A stretch of DNA of 64,000 bases from Mesorhizobium sp. J8. GTDB lineage: Bacteria > Pseudomonadota > Alphaproteobacteria > Rhizobiales > Rhizobiaceae. The notes beneath the pieces were generated by a model. That model saw nothing but the letters and a program-made list of their open reading frames with translations, was not told where the DNA came from and searched no databases. The stretch lies in NCBI RefSeq assembly GCF_016591715.1, contig NZ_AP024109.1, positions 3,658,001-3,722,000 on the forward strand, in the 5' to 3' direction. Shown here piece after piece: positions 26,848 through 37,044 of this stretch; positions within the stretch are counted from its first letter, which is position 1; each line of letters opens with the position of its first letter. Both the position numbers and the translations under genes were made by a program.

Positions 26848-27978
26848 TCACAGCGCCGGAACATCGCCCCTCGCCCAGCCTTCGGTGATCTCGGCGGTGC
26901 GCGCTTCGAAGGACTGCGCCTCGATGGCGGCCCGGATGTCCTGCATCAGCTTCTGATAGTAAGACAGATTGTTCCAGGTCAGCAGCATGGCGCCGAGCGC
27001 TTCCTGCGAGCGCACAAGGTGGTGCAGATAGGCGCGCGAGTAATCGCGCGCGGCCGGGCAGTCGCTCTCCTCGTCGAGCGGACGCGGATCGTCCGCATGG
27101 CGGGCATTCCTGAGATTGACCTTGCCGCGCCGCGTATAGGCAAGACCGTGGCGGCCGGCGCGGGTCGGCATCACGCAGTCGAACATGTCGATGCCGCGCG
27201 CCACCGATTTCAGGATATCGTCCGGCGTCCCGACGCCCATCAGGTAGCGCGGCTTGTCGGCTGGCAGTTCCGGGCAGGTGATGTCGAGCATCTCCAGCAT
27301 CACCGACTGCGGCTCGCCGACCGCAAGCCCGCCGACGGCATAGCCTTTGAGGTCCATCGCCTTCAGCGCCTGCGCCGAGCGTATGCGCATCGGCGCGCTG
27401 TCGCCGCCCTGGACGATGCCGAACATCGCCTTGCCCGGCTGTTCGCCGAACGCCGTCTTGCAGCGCTCGGCCCAGCGCAGCGACAATTCCATGGCGCGCT
27501 CGATCTCCTTGGGCTTGGCCGGAAGCGCCGTGCATTCGTCGAGCTGCATCTGGATGTCGGAATCGAGCAGTCCCTGGATCTCGATCGACCGCTCCGGCGA
27601 CATTTCGTAAGGCGCGCCGTCGATATGCGAGCGGAAGGTGACGCCCTGCTCGGTCAGCTTCCGCAGCTTCGACAGCGACATGACCTGGAAGCCGCCGCTG
27701 TCGGTCAGGATCGGCTGCGGCCAGCGCGCGAACTCGTGCAGACCGCCGAGCCGCGCCACGCGCTCTGCGCCAGGCCGCAGCATCAGATGATAGGTATTGC
27801 CGAGGATGATGTCGGCGCCGACGCCGCGCACCTGATCCATATACATGGCTTTGACGGTGCCGCCGGTGCCGACCGGCATGAAGGCCGGCGTGCGTATTTC
27901 GCCGCGCGGCATTGAGACAAGACCGCGCCTGGCCTTGCCATCGGTGGCAAGCACCTTGAAGGAAAAAGTCTCGGCCAT
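26848..27978 (-). CDS. tgt: Queuine tRNA-ribosyltransferase
   Basis: Tgt exchanges guanine-34 for preQ1 in tRNAs with GUN anticodons. The 376-aa protein has D93 in DSGGFQ and the nucleophile region [18 protein letters not shown] near 261-277. The canonical zinc motif CxCxxC is reduced to S305-D-C307-P-A-A310, while the following YSRAYLHHL is conserved. The start at 27978 gives the usual family length. An ATG at 28032 has a better GGAG and overlaps the queA end. Next to queA, forming a queuosine pair. Confidence 0.95.
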   Translation of the reverse strand: MAETFSFKVLATDGKARRGLVSMPRGEIRTPAFMPVGTGGTVKAMYMDQVRGVGADIILGNTYHLMLRPGAERVARLGGLHEFARWPQPILTDSGGFQVMSLSKLRKLTEQGVTFRSHIDGAPYEMSPERSIEIQGLLDSDIQMQLDECTALPAKPKEIERAMELSLRWAERCKTAFGEQPGKAMFGIVQGGDSAPMRIRSAQALKAMDLKGYAVGGLAVGEPQSVMLEMLDITCPELPADKPRYLMGVGTPDDILKSVARGIDMFDCVMPTRAGRHGLAYTRRGKVNLRNARHADDPRPLDEESDCPAARDYSRAYLHHLVRSQEALGAMLLTWNNLSYYQKLMQDIRAAIEAQSFEARTAEITEGWARGDVPAL

Positions 27979-28021
27979 TGAACTGCCCGTCGGCAACGGG
28001 CGCGCCGACTGTCTTTCGAGA

Positions 28022-29110
28022 TCAACGTCCATCGCTTGTCTCCGCTCGAAAAAGCAGGCTGGCATCGCCATAGGAATAGAACCTGTAGCGGTTCTCGATC
28101 GCATGCGCATAGGCCGAACGCATCGCCTCCAGCCCGCTGAAGGCCGAGACCAGCATGAACAGCGTCGAGCGCGGCAGATGGAAATTGGTCATCAGCATGT
28201 CGGCGGTGCGGAAGCGATAGCCGGGCGTGATGAAGATGTCGGTGGGTCCGGACCAGGGCTCGATCCTGCCGTCCGCGCGCGCTGCGCTCTCCAGCAGGCG
28301 CAGCGAGGTCGTGCCGACGCAGATGATCCGCCCTCCCCGCGCCTTCGCCGTGTTGAGCGCCGCCGCCGTCTCCGGGCTCACCGAGCCGGTCTCGGCATGC
28401 ATCTTGTGATCGGCCGTGTCGTCTGCCTTCACCGGCAGGAAAGTGCCGGCGCCGACATGCAGCGTGACGAAGCGGCGCTCGATGCCCTTGGCGTCGAGCG
28501 CGGCAAACAGCTCCGGCGTGAAATGCAGGCCCGCGGTGGGCGCAGCGACCGCGCCCTCTTCCCTGGCATAGATCGTCTGGTAATCGGCGCGGTCGCGCTC
28601 GTCGTCATCTCGCTTCGAGGCGATGTAAGGCGGCAGCGGGATGTGGCCGACCGCATGCAGCGCCTCGTCGAGGAACGGCCCGGACAGGTCGAAGCCGAGC
28701 AGCGCCTCGCCCGCCTCGCCCTTCTCGAGCACCGTCGCGTCGAGCTGGCCAAGGAAGCAGGAGTTGCCGTCATGGCCGAAATGGATGCGGTCGCCGGCAG
28801 CGATGCGCTTGCCCGGCCGCATGAAGGCCTGCCAGCGGTCCGGCGCCACCCGCATATGCAGCGTCGCCTCGACCTGCGCCATTGCCTCGCCGCGCCGGCG
28901 GATGCCTTTCAGTTGGGCCGGAATGACCTTGGTGTCGTTGAATACCAGCACGTCGCCTTCGCGCAGCAGCGACGGCAGATCGAAGACGATGCGGTCCTGC
29001 AATGGTTCGCCCGGCTTGACGACCAGCAATCGGGCGCTGTCGCGCGGCTCCGCCGGGCGAAGCGCGATACGCTCCTCCGGCAGGTCGAAGTCGAACAGGT
29101 CGACGCGCAT
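28022..29110 (-). CDS. queA: S-adenosylmethionine:tRNA ribosyltransferase-isomerase
   Basis: QueA adds the cyclopentene ring to preQ1-modified tRNA using the ribosyl group of AdoMet, after Tgt. From ATG 29110 the 362-aa product begins [29 protein letters not shown] and contains [31 protein letters not shown] and [17 protein letters not shown], all family marks. The start overlaps by one base the stop of the transporter gene upstream (TGATG), indicating coupling. A longer in-frame ORF toward 29683 covers other genes and is not used. Confidence 0.96.
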   Translation of the reverse strand: MRVDLFDFDLPEERIALRPAEPRDSARLLVVKPGEPLQDRIVFDLPSLLREGDVLVFNDTKVIPAQLKGIRRRGEAMAQVEATLHMRVAPDRWQAFMRPGKRIAAGDRIHFGHDGNSCFLGQLDATVLEKGEAGEALLGFDLSGPFLDEALHAVGHIPLPPYIASKRDDDERDRADYQTIYAREEGAVAAPTAGLHFTPELFAALDAKGIERRFVTLHVGAGTFLPVKADDTADHKMHAETGSVSPETAAALNTAKARGGRIICVGTTSLRLLESAARADGRIEPWSGPTDIFITPGYRFRTADMLMTNFHLPRSTLFMLVSAFSGLEAMRSAYAHAIENRYRFYSYGDASLLFRAETSDGR

Positions 29111-29559
29111 CAGTAGAGCCGGATGAGCAGCGCCCCGGCAAGCAAGAGCACGGCGCCAGCGACGCGGCCAAGCGAGATTTCGCGCACCGCCACGCCTAGG
29201 AAACCGACGCGGTCGATCAGCATGCCGGCGAGCAACTGCCCGGCGACCAGGAAGGCCATGAGGGCCGCGGCGCCGATGCGCGGCGTGAGAATGGTGGAGA
29301 GCGTGACATAGAAGCCGCCGAGCATGCCGCCGGCGATAAACAGCCAAGGCGCCGGCGCCTTCCAGTCGAGCGTGATGCCCTGCAGCCTCACCACCGCGAA
29401 GGCAATGATACCAAGCACAACCGCGCCCGACAGGAAGGAGAACGCCGCCGCCGCGACCGGAAGACCGAGGCCGCGCGCCAATTGCGAATTGATCGGCGCC
29501 TGGACGGCGATGAAGGCGCCGGACAGGATGCCAAGCAGGGACCAGACTGCGCCCATCAT
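29110..29559 (-). CDS. Small DMT-family membrane transporter (YdcZ/DUF606 type)
   Basis: The 149-aa protein has five hydrophobic segments and the N-terminal pattern [19 protein letters not shown] typical of the DUF606 branch of the drug/metabolite transporter superfamily. These proteins are half-size and usually work as pairs; only one copy is present here. Coupled to queA by a TGATG junction, though a link with queuosine metabolism is not established. Confidence 0.88.
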   Translation of the reverse strand: MMGAVWSLLGILSGAFIAVQAPINSQLARGLGLPVAAAAFSFLSGAVVLGIIAFAVVRLQGITLDWKAPAPWLFIAGGMLGGFYVTLSTILTPRIGAAALMAFLVAGQLLAGMLIDRVGFLGVAVREISLGRVAGAVLLLAGALLIRLY

Positions 29560-29571
29560 CGTTCTTGTGCC

Positions 29572-30084
29572 TTACTTGACGTCGGCCGCGACCTTCAGCG
29601 ACACGATCTTGTCGGGATCCTGAACCGGCTCGCCGCGCTTGATCTTGTCGACATTCTCCATGCCTTCGATGACCTGGCCCCAAACCGTGTACTGGCGGTT
29701 GAGGAAGGCGGCGTCGTCGAAGCAGATGAAGAACTGCGAGTTCGCCGAGTTCGGGTTCTGGGCTCTGGCCATCGAGCAGGCGCCGCGGCCGTGATTGGCG
29801 TTGGAGAACTCGGCCTTGAGGTCCGGCTTGTCGGAGCCGCCCATGCCCGCGCGCGACGGCGCATAGGTTGGCTTCGAGGAGTTGCCGAACTTGACGTCGC
29901 CGGTCTGCGCCATGAAGCCGTCGATGACACGATGGAACACCACCCCGTCATAGGCGCCTTCACGCGCCAGTTCCTTGATGCGGGCGACGTGCCCGGGCGC
30001 CAGCTCGGGATACATCTCGATGACGACCTGGCCCTTGGTCGTCTCCATGATGAGCGCGTTCTCGCGATCCTTGATCTCAGCCAT
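29572..30084 (-). CDS. ppiB: Cytoplasmic cyclophilin, peptidyl-prolyl cis-trans isomerase
   Basis: The 170-aa cyclophilin has [36 protein letters not shown] and a C-terminal [13 protein letters not shown]. It lacks a signal peptide, so it acts in the cytoplasm on prolyl bonds. It lies 29 bp after a second cyclophilin with a signal peptide. High identity between the central regions suggests a local duplication followed by different targeting. Confidence 0.95.
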   Translation of the reverse strand: MAEIKDRENALIMETTKGQVVIEMYPELAPGHVARIKELAREGAYDGVVFHRVIDGFMAQTGDVKFGNSSKPTYAPSRAGMGGSDKPDLKAEFSNANHGRGACSMARAQNPNSANSQFFICFDDAAFLNRQYTVWGQVIEGMENVDKIKRGEPVQDPDKIVSLKVAADVK

Positions 30085-30113
30085 GTCAGAAATCCTTTTG
30101 GAAATTGAGGGAG

Positions 30114-30719
30114 TTATTTGCCGTCGGCGGCGATACGAACCTTGATCATGCGGTCGGGGTCGGTGACCGTGCCGTTGTCGGCCTCGTCGCCCTTTTTGAT
30201 CTTGTCGACGAGTTCCATGCCGCTCTCCACCTTGCCGACAATGGTGTACTGGCCATCGAGGTTCGGTGCCGGCGCGAACATGATGAAGAATTGCGAGTTC
30301 GCCGAGTTCGGGTCTTGCGATCGGGCCATGCCGACCACGCCACGCGTGAACTGCTCGCTCTGCGAGAACTCGGCCGGCAGGTCGGGAAGATCGGAACCGC
30401 CGGTGCCGACGGCTTGCGGGTTGAAGCCCTTCTTCATGTTGCCGAACTTGACGTCGCCGGTCTGCGCCATGAAGCCGTCGATGACCCGGTGGAAGGCGAC
30501 ATTGTCATAGGCGCCGTCGCGCACCAGCTTCTTGATCTGCGCCACATGCTTGGGCGCCAGATCGGGACGCAACGCGATGGTCACGTCGCCGTCCTTGAGC
30601 GTGATGATCATGGTGTTTTCCTTGTCGGCGGCGACGGCCGGCCCGGATATCGAGAAAAGGGATGCCGCGAAAAGGCCGGCAAGCACGACAAGGAACGAAG
30701 CGAGCTTCTTCAGCTGCAT
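30114..30719 (-). CDS. ppiA: Periplasmic cyclophilin, peptidyl-prolyl cis-trans isomerase
   Basis: The 201-aa product starts with a signal peptide (MQLKKLASFLVVLAGLFAASLFSISGPAVAA) followed by a cyclophilin domain with [39 protein letters not shown] and VESGMELVDKI. It should assist folding in the periplasm. It sits 18 bp after coaD, so the coaD, ppiA, ppiB, transporter, queA, tgt series is probably one transcript. Confidence 0.95.
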   Translation of the reverse strand: MQLKKLASFLVVLAGLFAASLFSISGPAVAADKENTMIITLKDGDVTIALRPDLAPKHVAQIKKLVRDGAYDNVAFHRVIDGFMAQTGDVKFGNMKKGFNPQAVGTGGSDLPDLPAEFSQSEQFTRGVVGMARSQDPNSANSQFFIMFAPAPNLDGQYTIVGKVESGMELVDKIKKGDEADNGTVTDPDRMIKVRIAADGK

Positions 30720-30737
30720 AGGGATCTCCGGGAAAGC

Positions 30738-31238
30738 CTATCTGGTGAACTTGGCGTTGAGCGCGCCGGCGACGGCCGCTGGCACGAACGGGCGGATATC
30801 GCCGCCCATCGACGCAATCTGGCGCACGAGTGTGGCGGTAATGGTGCGCACGGACGGGCTGGCGGGGAGAAAAACCGTCTGCAACTCCGGCGCCATCGTC
30901 TCGTTCATGCCGGCCATCTGCATCTCGTAATCGAGGTCGGTACCGTCGCGCAGGCCTCGGATCATGATCGAGGCGCCGTGCTTGCGGGCAGCGTCGATGA
31001 CCAGCCCATCGAAGGCAACGACCTTGATGCGACCACCGTCGCGGCCGAACTCGGCCTTGGTCGCGGCCTCGATCAGTTCCACGCGTTCCTCGAAGGAAAA
31101 CAACGGCTTCTTGCCCGGATGGATGCCGATCGCCGCATAGACGGTGTCGGCCACCGCCAGCGAGGCTTTCAGCACGTCGAGATGGCCGTTGGTCAGCGGG
31201 TCGAAGGAGCCGGCGTAAAGGGCGGTGCGTTCGGTCAT
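30738..31238 (-). CDS. coaD: Phosphopantetheine adenylyltransferase
   Basis: CoaD transfers AMP to 4'-phosphopantetheine in coenzyme A synthesis. The 166-aa nucleotidyltransferase carries [14 protein letters not shown] (HxGH-like motif) and the conserved [20 protein letters not shown], with the C-terminal [21 protein letters not shown]. It heads the minus-strand operon with two cyclophilins. Confidence 0.97.
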   Translation of the reverse strand: MTERTALYAGSFDPLTNGHLDVLKASLAVADTVYAAIGIHPGKKPLFSFEERVELIEAATKAEFGRDGGRIKVVAFDGLVIDAARKHGASIMIRGLRDGTDLDYEMQMAGMNETMAPELQTVFLPASPSVRTITATLVRQIASMGGDIRPFVPAAVAGALNAKFTR

Positions 31239-31252
31239 GGCAGGCTTCTAGA

Positions 31253-31295
31253 GCAATTCCAGGAAAAGTGTGAGCGGTTTTCCGTCCGGAATTGC
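31253..31295. repeat. Palindromic intergenic repeat
   Basis: GCAATTCC (31253-31260) faces GGAATTGC (31288-31295), with an inner GGAAAA/TTTTCC stem around GTGTGAGCGGT. An A-rich tail and AGAGCGG follow to about 31318. It lies between coaD and a divergent small gene. Confidence 0.85.
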
Positions 31296-31522
31296 GCAAA
31301 ACAAAAAAGACAGAGCGGTCCGCCGTTTCCGACGAAAGGCTTTAGCGAGCCTCTCGAAGGATGGCAAATCCATCGATCGGACGGTCGTGAACCTTTTCGC
31401 GCCCATGAATGACAGATGAACGCGGCAATCACGAACGTTTCACGCAGCGTTCACTAGGTTGCCGCTTCAAGGGATGAAACCAAATCCCCACGTCATCGTT
31501 GTAAGCCCAGGAGAACACGCAA

Positions 31523-31675
31523 ATGCTGATCTACATGCTTGCCACTGCAATGACCATCGTGATGCTGATCGCGACCGCATTCGGATTGCACCAGGAAGCG
31601 GCGCGGGTGCGCGTCAAGGCCAACGCCAAGCGGCTCGATGGTTTCGCACATCGCAACGTCTACCGTCGCCACTGA
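31523..31675 (+). CDS. 50-aa small membrane protein
   Basis: A frame from ATG 31523 to TGA 31673-31675 encodes one N-terminal hydrophobic helix (MLIYMLATAMTIVMLIATAFG) and a basic tail ending NVYRRH. CAGGAG lies about 10 bases before the start. This is a good-quality small gene, convergent with gyrA. No family name is known to me. It would insert in the inner membrane with a cytoplasmic C-terminus if the positive-inside rule holds. Confidence 0.7.
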   Translation: MLIYMLATAMTIVMLIATAFGLHQEAARVRVKANAKRLDGFAHRNVYRRH

Positions 31676-31724
31676 TCTCCGCCAAGACCAAGCCGGCCCA
31701 AAGGCCGGTCGACCCGGACGAACC

Positions 31725-34511
31725 CTATTCGCTTCCGCCCGTATCGTCCTCATCAGTCTCGCTCGAAGACACGTCTTCCGCCTCCTCGTCAGACTGCGGC
31801 TCCGAAATCCGCTCGACCGACACAACCCTCTCGCCTTCGGCCGTGTTGAAGATCGTCACGCCCTTGGTGGCGCGGCTGGCGAACCGTATGCCGTTGACCG
31901 GCACCCGGATGACAGTGCCGCCGTCCGAAACCAGCATGATCTGATCGTCATTGCCGACCGGGAAGGTCGCGACCAGGCGGCCGATCTCGGCGGTCTTCGA
32001 CACGTCGGTGGCGCGGATACCCTTGCCGCCCCGGCCCGTCAGGCGGAAGTCGTAAGATGACGAGCGTTTTCCGTAGCCATATTCGGTCACCGTCAGCACG
32101 AGCTGTTCATGCGCCTTGAGGAACTCATAACGCTCGTCGGAAAGCTCGGCTTCCTCGCCGACCTCCTCATTGGTGAGCGCGATCTCCTCTTCCTCGCCGG
32201 CTCCGCCGGCGGCAAGCCGGCGCTCCGTTGCGGCGCGCTTCAGGTAGGCTGCGCGCTCGGCGGGTGAGGCATCGACATGCTCGATGATCGACATCGAGAT
32301 GATGCGGTCGGTCTCGGCCATGCTTATGCCGCGCACGCCCACGGAATTGCGGCTCTGGAAGACACGCACGTCGGAGACCGGGAAACGGATGCACTGGCCG
32401 GAATTCGCCGTCAGAAGCACGTCGTCATTGTCGGTGCAGGTCTCCACGCCCAGGATCTCGTCGCCCTCTTCCTCCAGCTTCATGGCAATCTTGCCGTTGC
32501 GGTTGACCTGGACGAAGTCGGACAGCTTGTTGCGGCGCACGGTGCCGCGCGTGGTGGCGAACATCACGTCGAGCTCGCCCCAGCTGGTCTCGTCCTCCGG
32601 CAGCGGCATGATCGTGGTGATGCGCTCGCCCTGCTCGAGCGGCAGCATGTTGATCAGCGCCTTGCCGCGCGACTGTGGGTTGCCGATCGGCAGCCGCCAG
32701 ACCTTTTCCTTGTAGACGATGCCGCGCGAAGAGAAGAACAGCACCGGGGTGTGCGTGTTGGCCACGAACAACCGGGTGACGAAATCCTCTTCCTTGGTCG
32801 ACATGCCGGAGCGGCCCTTGCCGCCGCGACGCTGCGCCCGATAGAGCGACAGAGGCACGCGCTTGATGTAGCCGGAATGGCTGACGGTGACGACCATGTC
32901 CTCGCGCTGGATCAGGTCCTCGTCTTCCATGTCCGCCCCACCCTCGGAGAGCTCGGTGCGGCGCGGCGTGCCGAATTCGTCCCGGACCGCTATCAGCTCG
33001 TCCTTGACGATCTGCTGGATGCGCGCGCGAGACGACAGAATATCAAGGAAATCAATGATCTCCGCGCCGATCTTGTTCAGCTCATCGGCGATCTCGTCAC
33101 GGCCGAGCGCGGTCAGGCGCTGCAGGCGCAGGTCGAGGATGGCGCGCGCCTGTTCCTCGGAGAGATTGTAGGTGCCGTCCTCGTTGATGCGGTGGCGCGG
33201 GTCGTCGATCAGCTTGATCAGCGGCGCGACGTCATGGGCCGGCCAGCGCCGCTCCATCAACTGCTCGCGCGCCGTCTGCGGATCGGGCGCGGTGCGGATC
33301 AGCTTGATCACCTCGTCGATGTTGGCGACGGCGATCGCCAAGCCGACAAGGACGTGCGCCCGCTCGCGCGCCTTGCGCAGCAGGTATTTGGTACGGCGGC
33401 TGATCACCTCCTCGCGGAAACCGACGAAGGCTTTCAGCATGTCGATCAGCGTCATCACTTCCGGCTTGCCGCCGTTGAGCGCCACCATGTTGGCGCCGAA
33501 CGAGGTCTGCAGCGGCGTGAAGCGGTAGAGCTGGTTGAGGATGACGTCGGCGACGGCCTCGCGCTTCAGTTCGATGACGACCCGGTAGCCCTGGCGGTCG
33601 CTCTCGTCGCGTATGTCGGAAATGCCGTCGATGCGCTTTTCGCGCACCAGTTCGGCCATCTTCTCGATCATCGCTGCCTTGTTCACCTGATAGGGGATTT
33701 CGGTGACGACGATGGATTCACGGTCGTTGCCGCGCCTTTCGATCTCGACACGGCCGCGCATGACAATCGAACCGCGGCCGGTGGAATAGGCGCTGTAGAT
33801 GCCCGAGCGGCCTAGCACGATGCCGCCGGTCGGGAAATCCGGGCCGGGCACGATCTCCATCAGCGCCGGCAGGTCGATGCCCGGATTGTCGATGATCGCA
33901 ATCGCCCCGTTGCACACTTCGGCAAGATTGTGCGGCGGGATGTTGGTGGCCATGCCGACGGCGATGCCACCCGAACCGTTGACCAGAAGGTTCGGAAAGC
34001 GCGCGGGCAGCACCTTGGGCTCTTGCTCGGCGCCGTCGTAATTGTCCTGAAAATCGACCGTTTCCTTGTCGATATCCTCCAGGAGCTCATGCGCGACCTT
34101 GGTCAGCCGTGACTCGGTGTAGCGCATGGCCGCGGGCGGATCGGCATCGATCGAGCCAAAATTGCCCTGCCCGTCGATCAGCGGCACGCGCAGCGACCAG
34201 TCCTGTGCCATGCGCACCAGGGCGTCGTAGATCGAGGCGTCGCCGTGCGGATGGTATTTACCCATCACGTCGCCGACGATACGCGACGATTTCACATGCT
34301 TGCGGTTCCAGTGATAACCGCCTTCCTGCATGGCGTAGAGGATGCGGCGGTGCACGGGCTTCAGGCCGTCGCGCACGTCGGGCAAGGCGCGGCTGACGAT
34401 CACGCTCATGGCGTAATCGAGATAGGAGCGCTGCATCTCCTCGATGATCGAAATCGGCTCGATGCCGGTGGGGCCGCCATCCGGCCCGCGCGGTGTCTTC
34501 TGGTCGGTCAA
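31725..34511 (-). CDS. gyrA: DNA gyrase subunit A
   Basis: GyrA is the breakage-reunion subunit of gyrase. The 928-aa protein has the catalytic Tyr in AAMRYTE, the quinolone-determining region [10 protein letters not shown] and the GyrA-box QRRGGKG in the C-terminal wrapping domain, plus an acidic tail ([17 protein letters not shown]). At the position of E. coli Ser83 the residue is Ala92, while Asp96 matches Asp87. Ala at this site also occurs naturally in Bartonella and goes with reduced quinolone sensitivity. The gene is monocistronic. Confidence 0.98.
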   Translation of the reverse strand: MTDQKTPRGPDGGPTGIEPISIIEEMQRSYLDYAMSVIVSRALPDVRDGLKPVHRRILYAMQEGGYHWNRKHVKSSRIVGDVMGKYHPHGDASIYDALVRMAQDWSLRVPLIDGQGNFGSIDADPPAAMRYTESRLTKVAHELLEDIDKETVDFQDNYDGAEQEPKVLPARFPNLLVNGSGGIAVGMATNIPPHNLAEVCNGAIAIIDNPGIDLPALMEIVPGPDFPTGGIVLGRSGIYSAYSTGRGSIVMRGRVEIERRGNDRESIVVTEIPYQVNKAAMIEKMAELVREKRIDGISDIRDESDRQGYRVVIELKREAVADVILNQLYRFTPLQTSFGANMVALNGGKPEVMTLIDMLKAFVGFREEVISRRTKYLLRKARERAHVLVGLAIAVANIDEVIKLIRTAPDPQTAREQLMERRWPAHDVAPLIKLIDDPRHRINEDGTYNLSEEQARAILDLRLQRLTALGRDEIADELNKIGAEIIDFLDILSSRARIQQIVKDELIAVRDEFGTPRRTELSEGGADMEDEDLIQREDMVVTVSHSGYIKRVPLSLYRAQRRGGKGRSGMSTKEEDFVTRLFVANTHTPVLFFSSRGIVYKEKVWRLPIGNPQSRGKALINMLPLEQGERITTIMPLPEDETSWGELDVMFATTRGTVRRNKLSDFVQVNRNGKIAMKLEEEGDEILGVETCTDNDDVLLTANSGQCIRFPVSDVRVFQSRNSVGVRGISMAETDRIISMSIIEHVDASPAERAAYLKRAATERRLAAGGAGEEEEIALTNEEVGEEAELSDERYEFLKAHEQLVLTVTEYGYGKRSSSYDFRLTGRGGKGIRATDVSKTAEIGRLVATFPVGNDDQIMLVSDGGTVIRVPVNGIRFASRATKGVTIFNTAEGERVVSVERISEPQSDEEAEDVSSSETDEDDTGGSE

Positions 34512-34684
34512 ATCAGGTCACAATCCAGTCGGGAATCACTGGATGCTTATATAGGAAGCCTCGCCGAAACTCCAATGTCGGCCGGACTTTTCCAGAGACA
34601 ATTTTGATGGTAATTTCAAATGGATACCGCTGATTGCGACGATATGGCCACCGTCGTTTTCGCCGTCATGCGGCAAGGGCGGCG

Positions 34685-36415
34685 ATGGATCGGGCAAAAA
34701 TCCCAAGTGCTGTGAACCAGACCTCATGGCTGCCCTTGCGGGCGCTGAGCGGCTGGAGCGTCAAGGACTTCAATGGCGACCTGGCGGCAGGCGTCACGCT
34801 GGCCGCGATCGCCATTCCCGAGCAGATGGCGACGGCGCGGCTCGGCGGTTTCGCGCCGGAGATTGGCTTTTTCACCTTCGTCGCCGGCTCGGTCGCCTTC
34901 GCGCTGCTCGGGGCCAACCGCCAGCTGTCGGCGGGCGCGGATTCGACCATCACCCCCTTGTTCGCCGGCGGTCTGGCATTGATCGCCACCTCGGGCTCGC
35001 CGCATTACCTGGCGCTGGCGGCCATGCTGGCGCTGATGGTTGGGCTGTTGGTGGTGCTCAGCGGCATTTTCCGTCTCGGCTGGATTGCCGATCTCCTGTC
35101 CGTGCCGGTCACGACCGGTTTCCTCGCCGGCATTTCCATCCATATCATCGTCTCGCAATTGCCTTCCTTGCTCGGCCTGCCGCCCGAAAGCGGCGAGACG
35201 GTGCGGCGGATCGGCGAGATAGGCGCCAATCTCCACCTCACCAATCCCTGGTGCCTGGCAATCGGCCTTGGCGTCTTCGCAGTCGTCTTCGCCGCCGGAC
35301 AGGTCAGCGCGCGGATCCCGGCGGCATTGATCGGCATGGTGCTGGCGACGCTTGGCGTTGTCGCCTTCGATTTGAGGAACCGGGGCGTCGAGGTGCTCGG
35401 CGCCTTGCCGAACGGGTTGCCGGCCCCTGGCATGCCGACCGCCGACTTCCACGACGCGCAGGCGCTTGTCCCGCTGGCGCTGCTGATCGCCATCGTCGTC
35501 ATGGTGCAGACGGCGGCCACCAGCCGCGCCTTCCCGCCACGGGACGGCGAAGCGACCGACGTGAACCGCGACTTCGTCGGCGTCGGCGCGGGCAGCATGG
35601 TGGCCGGCCTGTTCGGCGCCTTTGCCGTCAACGCCAGCCCGCCGCGCACGGCCATCGTCGCCCAGACCGGCGGCCGCTCGCAACTGTCAGGCCTGATCGC
35701 GGCGGCCATCGTTTTGGCGCTCGGCGCGTTCGGCGGCAGCCTGCTGGCCAACGTCCCGCAGGCGGCCCTTGCCGGCGTGCTGATGTTCCTGGCCCAGCAT
35801 ATCCTGCGCTGGCAGGTGTTCGCCAAGGTCTGGCGCCAGGCGAAGGTCGAGTTCGCGCTGATCCTGATCACCATGATCGCCATCGTCGTGCTGCCGATCG
35901 AAACCGGCGTCGCGATCGGCATTGGCCTGTCGCTGCTGCACGGCATCTGGGGCTCGACGCGCACGGAACCGATTGAGCTGGCGCAGGTGCCGGGCACCTC
36001 GGTCTGGTGGCCGCCGAGCGGTTCCAGCCCCGGCGAGCGGCACCCCGGCGTGCTGGTGGCGGCATTCCAGGCGCCGCTTTCCTTCGTCAACGCCGACCGG
36101 TTCAAGCGCGGCCTGTGCGACCTGATCGACGCCAGGAACGAGGATGTGAAGCTGGTGGTGCTGGAGGCCAGCAACATCGTCGAGATCGACTATACCGCCG
36201 CACAGGCACTGATCGACACGATTAGCCATTGTCGCGACAAAGGCGCGGTCTTTGCCATTGCGCGCATGGAATCGCTCCGCGCCCAGGCGGCGCTGACGCG
36301 GTTCGGCATTGCCGACATCGTCGGCGCTGAGCGCATTTTCCACAGCGTCGACGCGGCGATCAGATCGCTTGGTCCGGGGAAACCGCAGCTCAAGAAACAG
36401 GATAGCGTGCCATGA
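34685..36415 (+). CDS. SulP family anion permease with STAS domain
   Basis: The 576-aa protein has a long multispan SulP region (DFNGDLAAGVTLAAIAIPEQMATARLGG; VGVGAGSMVAGLFGAFAVNASPPRTAI) and a C-terminal STAS domain from about residue 450 (VLVAAFQAPLSFVNADRF; LEASNIVEIDYTAAQALID). SulP proteins move sulfate, bicarbonate or dicarboxylates; the substrate is not visible. The start at 34685 follows AAGGGCGG. The final codons overlap the ParB-like gene in ATGA. Confidence 0.92.
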   Translation: MDRAKIPSAVNQTSWLPLRALSGWSVKDFNGDLAAGVTLAAIAIPEQMATARLGGFAPEIGFFTFVAGSVAFALLGANRQLSAGADSTITPLFAGGLALIATSGSPHYLALAAMLALMVGLLVVLSGIFRLGWIADLLSVPVTTGFLAGISIHIIVSQLPSLLGLPPESGETVRRIGEIGANLHLTNPWCLAIGLGVFAVVFAAGQVSARIPAALIGMVLATLGVVAFDLRNRGVEVLGALPNGLPAPGMPTADFHDAQALVPLALLIAIVVMVQTAATSRAFPPRDGEATDVNRDFVGVGAGSMVAGLFGAFAVNASPPRTAIVAQTGGRSQLSGLIAAAIVLALGAFGGSLLANVPQAALAGVLMFLAQHILRWQVFAKVWRQAKVEFALILITMIAIVVLPIETGVAIGIGLSLLHGIWGSTRTEPIELAQVPGTSVWWPPSGSSPGERHPGVLVAAFQAPLSFVNADRFKRGLCDLIDARNEDVKLVVLEASNIVEIDYTAAQALIDTISHCRDKGAVFAIARMESLRAQAALTRFGIADIVGAERIFHSVDAAIRSLGPGKPQLKKQDSVP

Positions 36416-37035
36416 TCGATCCTCGAGAGCCCATTGTCACCCCGGTCCCAGTTGAGGACCTGAGGCCGACGCAGATCACGGTCGGCATGCGGGAGGTTGC
36501 TTTGAAGCGCCAGATGATCCGGGCACAGGACGCCAAGAAGAAGACCGGTGTCTTTCTGGGCAGACACGTGGTGCCGGTGGTGCTGGGTCCGAAAAACCGC
36601 AACTACGTCACCGATCACCACCATCTCGCCCGCGCCCTGCTCGAGGAAGGCGTCAAGGACGTGCTCGTGACCGTGATTAGCGACCTCTCCGCGCTCGACA
36701 AGGACGCCTTTTTCTTCGTGCTCGACAATCGCGGCTGGATGCACCCCTTCGACGAGAACGGCCGGCGTCGCGATTATTCGGCCATTCCAAAAACCATCGG
36801 CGAGCTGGTCGATGATCCTTATCGGAGCATGGCGGGCGAATTGCGCCGGCAGGGCGGCTTCGCCAAGGACACGACGCCGTTCAGCGAATTCATCTGGGCG
36901 GATTTCCTGCGTAGGCGCATCGATAAGGATGCGGTTGCGAAGAACTTCGACAAGGCGATGAAGCAGGCGCTGGCGCTGGCCAAAGGCAAGGATGCGGATT
37001 ACCTGCCCGGCTGGTGCGGTCCGACCGACGATTGA
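36412..37035 (+). CDS. ParB-like nuclease-fold protein
   Basis: The 207-aa protein has a ParBc_2-like domain: LRPTQITVGMREVALKR, VVLGPKNRNYVTDHHHLARALLEEG and FFFVLDNRGWMHPFDENGR. It is not the chromosomal ParB, as it lacks the HTH and dimer domains. Related proteins are annotated as ParB-like putative nucleases and often accompany SulP genes; the biochemical role is not established. Its ATG overlaps the sulP stop. Confidence 0.85.
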   Translation: MIDPREPIVTPVPVEDLRPTQITVGMREVALKRQMIRAQDAKKKTGVFLGRHVVPVVLGPKNRNYVTDHHHLARALLEEGVKDVLVTVISDLSALDKDAFFFVLDNRGWMHPFDENGRRRDYSAIPKTIGELVDDPYRSMAGELRRQGGFAKDTTPFSEFIWADFLRRRIDKDAVAKNFDKAMKQALALAKGKDADYLPGWCGPTDD

Positions 37036-37044
37036 AGGCAAACC

